NCBI GenBank assembly: GCA_013375405.1
Contig: JABXJU010000114.1
Coordinates: 1-13,631, forward strand
Length of the DNA: 13,631 nt
Direction of reading: 5' to 3'
Source: Candidatus Helarchaeota archaeon
GTDB lineage: Archaea; Asgardarchaeota; Lokiarchaeia; Helarchaeales; HEL-GB-A
The position numbers and the translations under genes are program-made. The notes under the pieces were generated by a model, which was not told the origin of the DNA, searched no databases, and saw nothing but the letters and a program-made list of their open reading frames with translations. Of the stretch, positions 5,942 through 13,014 are shown in pieces (within the stretch, counting starts at the first letter, position 1; each line of letters begins with the position of its first letter).

Positions 5942-7570
5942 TTAATAACCTAATTTTGAAGTATTTGAACGTATTATTGATTTAAATTCAGTGAATAATT
6001 TCTTTTGCATCGTTTTTAAAATGATTTCATAAACCTCATAGAATTGTTCATCGTGTATATTTCCAATTTCTTCGTGGGCAACCTCATGCGCAATTAGTGG
6101 TGTTAAGATGACTTTGATCATGAAAGGGTAAGATATAATGTCTAGGTCCAAAGCTAATTGAAGGAGTTCACTACTGCGTTGAAGCCGAATAATACCAGGC
6201 ATATGCTCCGCGTCATCAAAGGGATCACCTTCCATGATTTCCACTTTCATTTCTTTATCGCTCACCATTGATCTAACGATTTCAAGAACCTTTTTTTCAT
6301 CCTTTGACAATTCTTCCTCAGGAACAATACGGCGGGGCGCGAGAATTCCCGCTAATTTTTTCCCGAAGGGTGAATCGACTTGCGATACAGTCAGCCCACT
6401 ATCTGTAACCGCTTTAATCAACATTTCCCTTAGTCTAGGACTTAATTCGTGGATGACCACATATCCTCTTTTCTTTAATCTATCCGCAAGAAAGGTTCGT
6501 TCCTCTGTAATGAAGACGATCTGTTTATCATTTGCACGAGTCATCACTTCTTTTAACGTAATTTTATCTTCAATACCGACCAGTCTAAAAATCTGCAAAT
6601 TGCTCAAAATCGTAGGATCTAAAGAGGAATAGGCAAAATCTAGCAATCTTTGATAATCATCTGGGGTCGGATCCTTGCTGAGTTTTTGGAGAACAGCACT
6701 ACACATCTCTGTCAAAACACTGATAAAATTATTATAATTCTCATTTTGGACGAGTGCATCCCGTGAGGGGGTTACCTCTAGTTTATCGTAGTTTATGTAA
6801 CCATTTACCCCACCTTCTGGGGAAATTAAATTCATAACCTTTATTTGATAGACAAAAGTTTGGATCATGTTATCATTAGCCTTGTAACCGAGAGCTCCCT
6901 GAACCCCTAGTTTATCAAATGCTACAATTGCCCGACTTCCTCGCTGTTCCAACGCCTCTGAAAAACTTTGGTTAATCGTTCTACCGTTTATAATGATAGG
7001 GATATCAAAAAATTGACAGGTTTCAGATAAATAATTATAAACTTCATCTATATTAAATTCAGTTCGAGGAAAGCAAAGGATTGTTGAACCATGATTCCCG
7101 CATTTCCTGATATATCCTAAAGTTTTTGGAGGGAGTTCGGTTAAAGTCAATTCTTCGGCGATAAACCAATTTTCTTTTGGATAAACGCGCAAGAACATTC
7201 TAGGTGAGGTTTCTGATTTGGTAAGGACAAAGACTTCTATGGCCTCCTTGAAGATAGCAAAAAATCCTCGCCCAAACACCCCTGCTCTATTTTTCGCCGT
7301 TCGATCTTTCGAGGTTCCATACATTCGCAATAAAAAATCCTTCAGACTTTTAATATTCATTCCAACGCCGTTATCGGTGACTTCAACCACATCCGAGAAA
7401 ATATTGACCTGAATAAAACCCTCGAGTTCCGGGTGTACTTCTTGATGATCTAAAATAGCATCCTTGGCATTCTGAATTAACTCCCTAAAACCCGCATTAG
7501 AATCGCCATATTTATAGACGACTTCTTCGCCGAGACTTTTTCGATCAATTGTTATCTGATGGAGTTTCAT
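5942..7570 (-). CDS. GHKL (Hsp90-like) ATPase fused to a C-terminal HExxH metallopeptidase-like domain
   Basis: Residues 1-200 form a GHKL ATP-binding domain: FRELIQNAKDA (28-38) is the N box with Glu30 and Asn34, VTDNGVGM (64-71) is G1, and FGRGFFA (99-105) is the glycine-rich lid. Residues 205-300 resemble an Hsp90-type middle segment, ending in LEVTPSRDAL (264-273), where Arg270 corresponds to the catalytic arginine of the Hsp90 SRE motif. The region 330-410 is alpha/beta and unassigned. Residues 420-520 look like a small gluzincin: a strand (MPGIIRLQRS), a helix, then HEVAH (495-499) and a third His506 in HDEQF, the HExxH-x6-H-x3-F arrangement of WLM/DUF45-type peptidases. It has no signal or membrane helix, so cytoplasmic. 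AGGTAA before the ATG supports the start. It lies 13 nt after the hydrolase gene and 3 nt before the DUF998-like gene. ATP-driven remodelling coupled to proteolysis is inferred. Confidence 0.85.
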   Translation of the reverse strand: MKLHQITIDRKSLGEEVVYKYGDSNAGFRELIQNAKDAILDHQEVHPELEGFIQVNIFSDVVEVTDNGVGMNIKSLKDFLLRMYGTSKDRTAKNRAGVFGRGFFAIFKEAIEVFVLTKSETSPRMFLRVYPKENWFIAEELTLTELPPKTLGYIRKCGNHGSTILCFPRTEFNIDEVYNYLSETCQFFDIPIIINGRTINQSFSEALEQRGSRAIVAFDKLGVQGALGYKANDNMIQTFVYQIKVMNLISPEGGVNGYINYDKLEVTPSRDALVQNENYNNFISVLTEMCSAVLQKLSKDPTPDDYQRLLDFAYSSLDPTILSNLQIFRLVGIEDKITLKEVMTRANDKQIVFITEERTFLADRLKKRGYVVIHELSPRLREMLIKAVTDSGLTVSQVDSPFGKKLAGILAPRRIVPEEELSKDEKKVLEIVRSMVSDKEMKVEIMEGDPFDDAEHMPGIIRLQRSSELLQLALDLDIISYPFMIKVILTPLIAHEVAHEEIGNIHDEQFYEVYEIILKTMQKKLFTEFKSIIRSNTSKLGY

Positions 7571-7583
7571 TAAAGTTACCTAT

Positions 7584-9401
7584 CTACAACTGTACCATTA
7601 ATGATATCAAAAACCAACTCAACATTGCCGCCTGAACGATAGCTGCAGGTAACACATGTTGCGTTTTTTGAAAAATCCAAGAATTGAGAATGCCAAGGAC
7701 CGTAAAAATTACGATTCCTCCAACTAATCCAATCAAGGGAATACCAAAAGTAAATCCTGCATAAGTGATGGAATAATTAGCTGCTGGTAGAACTACAAAG
7801 AAGGTTGAGATGCCTTGAAGAAGTCCACCGAGAAGAGCGATGCAGAGGATATTAATCCAATTTTTAAGTCGTGATTCTTCTTTAATAAGTTTTGTTTGGA
7901 TTAATCCGCGAAGGTATAATTCGCTCACAAATGAGACTAGTAAATAATTCAGAAAAATCAAAAAAAATCCGCCCCAATCTCGTGGAAACGAGAACCTGCC
8001 TGTTGGCAAATTCGGGAGAGAGAAAAAGCCAAAGATAAGAAAAGTACTGATGGTGATCCCAATTACTGCGGCTCTTAACGTGGTATTTTTATTTAATCCA
8101 AAATCAATCCAACTTGCGTTATAAGAGCGTTTCTCAAAATAAATGATTCCAATGAGCCCTATAGCAAGAAAAAGGCATTGAATGGTGAGAACATTCGCGA
8201 GTAATCCCGCGATATTATAGGGGCTCCAACTTGCATAGCCTAACAATGTGATAAGCGGAAGGGTTACAGTTGAAGATCCAATAAAGATGCCCGTATAAAT
8301 GCCTAAACTAAAAGCCTTCTTTTTTGGCTCTAATTTATGAATTGTAGGCTTTTCTATGCTTTTTGGGGGTAAAATTGACATACAAATATAGGATATACCA
8401 GGTAAAATACAAAGGAGAAATCCTATGCTGACGAAAGGACCCCAGAATGGATTTGTATTCCATGAAATCAAGTTCGAGACATTCAAATCTCCGGTTGTGA
8501 TGTTAAAAGCTTTTTCCACCCAAAGAACGGTGTCGACAATTATCTCAGGCGTTGTTGGTTCAGATCCGTGATCGATACCGGGGTAGATCTTCAACAATGT
8601 TCGATTTCCGTAAGAAAAGTTACCATAGGGTACATTCACTTCGGCAGAAGTATTACCGGTGGCATTATAAATAATTAATAAGGCTTCTTCAGGCGTCGCA
8701 GCAGTGTCTAGTTCCCCTAATACATAAAATAGATTTTTTGGATGCGTTTGATTTACCCAATAGACAGGCGACCGAATGTATCTATCGTAGGGGTCCGAAA
8801 AATTTGTATGAAACGAAAGCATCCACATATACTCATCGATGAGGGCCATATCTGAAATAACTCGTGAAAGTAAATGATCTACGGACACGGGTGGCCCCAT
8901 AATTACAGTTGCATTGAAACGCGAATCATTTTTTGCTGCACGAACGGCTGACATCCCTCCTAACGAATGCCCTACGAGCCCAAGATTACTAATATTATAA
9001 TTATTTAATAGGAAATCTGCAGCACCCATGATATCCCAAGGCTCATAAGCACTAAAGGTACAAATCCCTCCAGAATCTTGATGTCCACGCAAATTAATAG
9101 CCAGGGCAATGAAGTTCCGTCGGACAAATTCCACGGCAGCGTGATGAAACCGTTCCGCACGGTCGTTGATTCCATGAACTAATACGACTGCAGGATAGGA
9201 TTCCGATGAATTATAATTTTGAGGAAGATACAAGTTTCCTGTGATAGTTAAATTATCATTTTGACTGAGGAATTGGATTTTTTCAGGATTAATATCCGTT
9301 TTGAACTGATCATAGGGAGCTAAAAATAACCCAATAATAATTAATATAATTCCCCCAAGTAATAGATATTTCCTAAGATTGATAGAACTTAAACTTACCA
9401 T
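7584..9401 (-). CDS. Membrane-anchored alpha/beta hydrolase fused to degenerate CPBP (CAAX-protease-like) domain
   Basis: Residues 12-28 form an N-terminal membrane helix. Residues 40-300 are an alpha/beta hydrolase: VLVHG (73-77, oxyanion), GHSLGG (144-149) with nucleophile Ser146, GELD (229-232) giving Asp232, and DHGS (277-280) giving His278, a full triad. Many NxS/T sites in this part suit an outward-facing, glycosylated archaeal domain. From about 318 on there are roughly eight hydrophobic segments. The last four resemble CPBP proteins: FVSELYLRGLIQTKL (491-505) matches the EExxxR motif, but with Ser493 instead of the first Glu. At the final-helix position where a His is expected, Gln590 is found (IVQA). 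The membrane half is probably not an active protease. It is the first gene of the operon, behind a TATA-like box; the SD is weak. Confidence 0.85.
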   Translation of the reverse strand: MVSLSSINLRKYLLLGGIILIIIGLFLAPYDQFKTDINPEKIQFLSQNDNLTITGNLYLPQNYNSSESYPAVVLVHGINDRAERFHHAAVEFVRRNFIALAINLRGHQDSGGICTFSAYEPWDIMGAADFLLNNYNISNLGLVGHSLGGMSAVRAAKNDSRFNATVIMGPPVSVDHLLSRVISDMALIDEYMWMLSFHTNFSDPYDRYIRSPVYWVNQTHPKNLFYVLGELDTAATPEEALLIIYNATGNTSAEVNVPYGNFSYGNRTLLKIYPGIDHGSEPTTPEIIVDTVLWVEKAFNITTGDLNVSNLISWNTNPFWGPFVSIGFLLCILPGISYICMSILPPKSIEKPTIHKLEPKKKAFSLGIYTGIFIGSSTVTLPLITLLGYASWSPYNIAGLLANVLTIQCLFLAIGLIGIIYFEKRSYNASWIDFGLNKNTTLRAAVIGITISTFLIFGFFSLPNLPTGRFSFPRDWGGFFLIFLNYLLVSFVSELYLRGLIQTKLIKEESRLKNWINILCIALLGGLLQGISTFFVVLPAANYSITYAGFTFGIPLIGLVGGIVIFTVLGILNSWIFQKTQHVLPAAIVQAAMLSWFLISLMVQL

Positions 9402-9456
9402 CTTCTCAGCTCAAAAATAGTTAATCCTTATTCTTAATTCTTTGAGGGATTCAGAG

Positions 9457-9466
9457 TTAATAAAAA
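9457..9466 (-). promoter_or_regulatory. TATA-like box for the five-gene operon
   Basis: TTTTTATTAA on the minus strand is preceded by a purine-rich GAAAA that could be the BRE. It lies about 60 nt upstream of the ATG at 9401 and would give a leader of about 35 nt. No similar element was seen in the short gaps further down the operon. Confidence 0.45.
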
Positions 9467-9499
9467 TTTTCTTTACGCAAATATTTCAGGCAATGAAAA

Positions 9500-10138
9500 T
9501 TAACTGAGAGTTTTAGCAAAAGTTAAACCACGCTTTTCAGGAGCATCTGGCCACATACCCATTTTATCAGTATGAATAATTTTATACCCCATTTTCTTAT
9601 AAAATGGAACTGCTTTATAATTTCCTTCCGAAGTGCCAAGATGAATCCCCTTAACCTTCAATTTGCGCATATGTGTTTCGAATCGATCCATTAGTTGAGT
9701 CCCTATGTCTTTTCGTTGATAGGATTCGAGAATATCAATATGCAAATGGGCAGGATATTTCCGATTGACTTCTTCATCTGGAGGGGATGATCGAGGTAAT
9801 CGTATGAAATGCAATATAGTCTTCATATCTTGACGGTAAAATAAAGGAGTAATAAATAGAATACGTAATAAAATTCGCCACCCTACTTTGGCTAAAAAAA
9901 AGCGCTCTTGACGTTGAGAATCAGGAGACCCCAGAATATAACCAACAATCCTACCGCGATCCTCTGCTACAAAACAGTGGTCCGTCTCATATTTTGGATA
10001 ATAGAGGCAAAATAGAAGTCCAAACAACTTTTTATCCCAGAAATGGCCTGTAGCATCTTCGCCCATATAGCCACATTTATAACAAACGTGCATTATACCC
10101 TCCTGATCAGATTTGCGACATTTTCTGATGAGAACCAC
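9500..10138 (-). CDS. GNAT acetyltransferase related to O-GlcNAcase HAT-like domains
   Basis: Gcn5-related N-acetyltransferase of 212 residues. Numbered from the GTG, IRKCRKSD (4-11) is the first strand. CFVAEDRGRIVGYILG (55-70) is the central hairpin. YPAHLHIDILESYQRKDIG (128-146) is motif A with the acetyl-CoA loop, and LGTSEGNYKAVPFYKKMGY (167-185) is motif B. The YPAHLHIDIL signature is shared with the HAT-like domain of O-GlcNAcases and related bacterial acetyltransferases. The loop reads QRKDIG, with Asp in place of the usual first Gly. The frame reaches an ATG at 10192 that would overlap the upstream gene by 31 nt. AGGCGG six nt before the GTG at 10138 marks that as the better start, leaving a 23-nt gap. 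Probably co-transcribed with DUF1015. The acceptor substrate is unknown. Confidence 0.85.
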   Translation of the reverse strand: MVLIRKCRKSDQEGIMHVCYKCGYMGEDATGHFWDKKLFGLLFCLYYPKYETDHCFVAEDRGRIVGYILGSPDSQRQERFFLAKVGWRILLRILFITPLFYRQDMKTILHFIRLPRSSPPDEEVNRKYPAHLHIDILESYQRKDIGTQLMDRFETHMRKLKVKGIHLGTSEGNYKAVPFYKKMGYKIIHTDKMGMWPDAPEKRGLTFAKTLS

Positions 10139-10161
10139 TTCAAACCGCCTAAATTGAATGG

Positions 10162-11451
10162 TTAATAACTTTCTTTTTCGTTGAAATCCCATTTATAGAT
10201 CAAAAGACCGGAAAGTGGTTTAGGGTAGAAGTAAGTCGATTTGTGCGGCATAATTTCTGAGCCGGCTGTAATTTTTAGGATTTGTTCTGCTTTAGTAGGA
10301 TTTAAGATAAACAAAAGTTGATAGAGCCCCTGTTGAACTGCTTCAATTGCGTCTTCAAGGTTCTTAATATACATGATATTATCGGAATCATTGATATATT
10401 GAGAGACTCCTAATAATTGTTTAAACACATATTCATGGAGTATCGATACGTCTAAACGTTTCCACGCATCGGAAAACGTTCCCTGTATTAGAGATTCTGG
10501 AGAAAACTCGTCTTTTAAAGTAATAATAAAAAACTTCGATATATTATATAGCAATATACCAAAGGATTTGCTCGATTTGGCTGATAAGCGAGTAAACACT
10601 TCATTTAATTTTTCCTTTAAGTTCGTTTGACTAAAATCAATGATTTCAAGAAGGAAATACTGTTTTAATTTATCTAATATTTGATTAGCACTCAAAGCTG
10701 GTACATGTCTTATTAATCTATGAGTAGGGAATATTTTAAGATTAGGATCATTCATATCAACTAATAATCCCATAGTGTATTTACTTCCATTCTCGCATGA
10801 ATGAGCTAATGCAGAACTATATCGATGATGTCCATCCGCGATAATAAGAGGAATCGTCTTGAAAAATGTTTGAAGCTCAAGAATATCCTGAGGGTCTTCT
10901 ATTACCCAAATAGTATGCTCAACTCCATCGCGATCTTGTACTTGGAGAAAAGAAGGCCGTGTAATCGATTTTTGGATTATTCTAGTATAAGTAGAATCAC
11001 CATTAAAAATGAAGAAAATCGGATTAAAGTTAGCATTAGTTTCCCGAAAGAGGTTCAATCGTCCTTCAGTAACTTTTTCGAAAGTCCTTTCGTGTGGGAT
11101 AATTTCTTTCTTAGAGAATTCTGATAATCTAACAAGCGCCAGAAATCCATACCTTTTTTTCTTTTGATTATTATATAGGTATTTAGTTTCATATATGTAA
11201 AAGGCAGGGGAGTTCCGTCTAACAAGGCGTTTATTTTTAATCCAAGTATTTAAAATCTGTGATGCTTTTGAAAAAGAATCCGGAAGTATAATCTGCACTA
11301 TATTATCATGATGTTGAAGAAATCTACTTCGTTCAGCAGGCGATATTACATCATGGGGAGGTGCTATTAGACTCTCAAGTTCCGACTTATTATTAACATT
11401 GAAATAATATGCTTTGAAGGGCGTTATCTCAGGCATGTGTAAAGTTCCCAT
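10162..11451 (-). CDS. DUF1015 family protein
   Basis: The 429-residue protein has the full set of DUF1015 signatures in order: APPHDVIS (30-37, normally APPYDV), FYIYETKY (84-91), GFLALV (102-107), IIPHERTF (117-124), NPIFFIF (143-149), DGVEHTIW (175-182) and IADGHHRYSSAL (204-215). The ADGHHR motif resembles the catalytic DGxHR of the ParB/sulfiredoxin-like superfamily, to which some archaeal free-amino-acid kinases belong, so an ATP- or ADP-dependent phosphotransfer role is conceivable but unproven. It is soluble, with no signal peptide. Length is normal. ATG 11451 is listed; Met6 (11436, MPEITPFKAYY) fits the family start equally well and no clear SD decides. It is divergent from the thiolase and followed 23 nt later by the acetyltransferase. 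Confidence 0.87.
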   Translation of the reverse strand: MGTLHMPEITPFKAYYFNVNNKSELESLIAPPHDVISPAERSRFLQHHDNIVQIILPDSFSKASQILNTWIKNKRLVRRNSPAFYIYETKYLYNNQKKKRYGFLALVRLSEFSKKEIIPHERTFEKVTEGRLNLFRETNANFNPIFFIFNGDSTYTRIIQKSITRPSFLQVQDRDGVEHTIWVIEDPQDILELQTFFKTIPLIIADGHHRYSSALAHSCENGSKYTMGLLVDMNDPNLKIFPTHRLIRHVPALSANQILDKLKQYFLLEIIDFSQTNLKEKLNEVFTRLSAKSSKSFGILLYNISKFFIITLKDEFSPESLIQGTFSDAWKRLDVSILHEYVFKQLLGVSQYINDSDNIMYIKNLEDAIEAVQQGLYQLLFILNPTKAEQILKITAGSEIMPHKSTYFYPKPLSGLLIYKWDFNEKESY

Positions 11452-11546
11452 TCACTAGTTCTGTGCTTTATCTATTACATTTCAAGATTCCTTCTTTATT
11501 TGGATTTATTAATTTTCTTGATGTATAAAAATCAATAGAAAAAAAT

Positions 11547-11570
11547 TGATATTCAAAAAATTTAATATCA
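11547..11570. promoter_or_regulatory. Palindrome in the DUF1015-thiolase divergent region (possible operator)
   Basis: TGATATT and AATATCA form 7-bp inverted arms 10 nt apart, with two more matching pairs inside. The site lies about 15 nt upstream of the probable thiolase TATA element, a plausible place for a dimeric regulator. High AT content makes chance palindromes common. Confidence 0.3.
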
Positions 11571-11584
11571 TCACTAGATAATGT

Positions 11585-11593
11585 AATAAAAAC
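11585..11593 (+). promoter_or_regulatory. TATA-like box for thiolase
   Basis: AATAAAAAC is centred about 37 nt upstream of the ATG at 11626, predicting a leader of around 10-12 nt. There is no strong SD (only GAG), which agrees with a short-leader mRNA. Confidence 0.35.
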
Positions 11594-11625
11594 TATTCAA
11601 AGAAAAATAAGAGTTGAAAATTTAA

Positions 11626-12939
11626 ATGGCAAATTTGAAAGAGTGTGTAGTTATTGATGCAGTTCGGACGCCTATTGGTAAGTCTGGTAGAAAGCAGATG
11701 TCCAAGTTGGGTGGTGCCTTTCGGGAATGCTCTGCTCAAGACCTCCTAGTAACTTGTCTAAAGGAAGTGGTTCAACGAACGAAAGATCGATGCCCCGACT
11801 TCGATCCAAAAGAAATTGAGGATTGTCATGTGGGGTGTCTCTCACAAATCGGAGAACAAGGTGGTAATCTCGGGCGACTCGCCATATTGATGGCAGGCCT
11901 CCCTCAAGAAATTGCTGGAGCGACTGTGGACCGTTATTGTAACGCAGGACTTCAAGCTGTTAACACCATGTGTAACGCAATCAAAGTAGGGGATGGGGAT
12001 ATAATGCTAGCAGCAGGTGTAGAGTCGATGACCCACTATAGAATGGGGGTTACTCTTGAAGTTTGTGCATCTGTGAAGAATTTTCCTGGTCCTATATTCT
12101 CCCCGAAATTTATTCCACTCGCCGCAGAATTAGTACCACAGGGTGAAAGCGCCGAAATGATCTGTGATCGATACGGCTTTACACGGGAAGAAATGGATCA
12201 GTTCAGCGTGTGGAGCCATCAGAAAGCAACAAAGGCCATACGTAACGAAGATGAGTATTTCAAACGGGTCGTACCCGTAACATATAAAAAAAAGCATACT
12301 GATGAAAAAATGAATCCTATCATTGATGAAGCGACTGGCAAACAGAAAGTAGAAGATGTTACAGTCGCTGTAGACCAAGCCGTGCGGTCCATGTATTTGG
12401 ATGATCCGGAAAAAGCATGGGAGAAGATAAGCAGTCTGAAACCCGTGTTCCGATCAAAAAGGAAAGGTGGCCGGGTGACTGCAGGTAATGCCTCGCAGAT
12501 AGTCGATGGTGCAGCAGCAACGTTATTAATGTCTCAAGAAAAAGCAGATCAGCTTGGTCTAAAACCAATGGCGCGAATTCTTTCTACTGCAGTGGCAGGA
12601 GATGAGCCAAAAATCATGCTATTAGCCCCGATTCCCGCAATGCACAAAGCCCTCAAACGTGCTGGTATTACTATTGATGATACGGATTGCATCGAGCCTA
12701 ACGAAGCCTTCGCATCGCCATGTCTTGCATTTGCAAAAGATTTCAATTATGACTTTGATGACCCCCGCGTTAATCCAACAGGTGGCGCTATCGCCATTGG
12801 GCATCCTATCGGTGCCTCAGGTGTAATTTATTTCGCTGAAATGGTCCATTACTTGGTCAATAACAAGAAACAATATGGAGTACAACTCATGTGCGGTGGA
12901 GGCGGCGTGGGCATCTCTACCGTAGTTGAACGGCTTTAA
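11626..12939 (+). CDS. Acetyl-CoA C-acyltransferase (thiolase)
   Basis: Catalyses the reversible Claisen condensation or thiolysis between acyl-CoA and acetyl-CoA. All catalytic motifs are present: nucleophile Cys105 in RYCNAGLQA (103-111; the usual form is C-x-SGLQA), EPNEAFA (357-363), NPTGGAIAIGHPIGASG (383-399) with His393, and CGGGGVG (423-429) with proton-donating Cys423. AVRTPIGK (12-19) opens the fold. At 437 residues it is about 40 longer than the classic biosynthetic thiolases, with extra lysine-rich sequence near 213-250. It is more GC-rich than its neighbours (about 44 % averaged over a few sampled lines, versus about 32 % in a sampled line of DUF1015). Unlike many archaeal thiolases of the mevalonate pathway, no DUF35 partner or HMG-CoA synthase is adjacent. 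Whether it works in fatty-acid degradation or acetoacetyl-CoA synthesis cannot be told. Cytoplasmic. Confidence 0.96.
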   Translation: MANLKECVVIDAVRTPIGKSGRKQMSKLGGAFRECSAQDLLVTCLKEVVQRTKDRCPDFDPKEIEDCHVGCLSQIGEQGGNLGRLAILMAGLPQEIAGATVDRYCNAGLQAVNTMCNAIKVGDGDIMLAAGVESMTHYRMGVTLEVCASVKNFPGPIFSPKFIPLAAELVPQGESAEMICDRYGFTREEMDQFSVWSHQKATKAIRNEDEYFKRVVPVTYKKKHTDEKMNPIIDEATGKQKVEDVTVAVDQAVRSMYLDDPEKAWEKISSLKPVFRSKRKGGRVTAGNASQIVDGAAATLLMSQEKADQLGLKPMARILSTAVAGDEPKIMLLAPIPAMHKALKRAGITIDDTDCIEPNEAFASPCLAFAKDFNYDFDDPRVNPTGGAIAIGHPIGASGVIYFAEMVHYLVNNKKQYGVQLMCGGGGVGISTVVERL

Positions 12940-12951
12940 ATAAAATAATCT

Positions 12952-12969
12952 ATTTTTTCACTTTTTTTT
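12952..12969 (+). terminator. Oligo-T terminator after thiolase
   Basis: Runs of six and eight T separated by CAC lie 13-30 nt after the TAA, a typical archaeal termination signal between convergent genes. Confidence 0.55.
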
Positions 12970-13014
12970 CCCAGTCTGAACTTTGAGAGTTATTATTGAG
13001 TTTTTTAGTTCTGC

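Noticed and set aside
6234..6632. Plus-strand 132-codon open frame antisense to the GHKL gene
   Set aside because: Low-complexity Ser/Leu/Ile-rich translation with no RBS, opposite a gene with clear motifs; a shadow frame.
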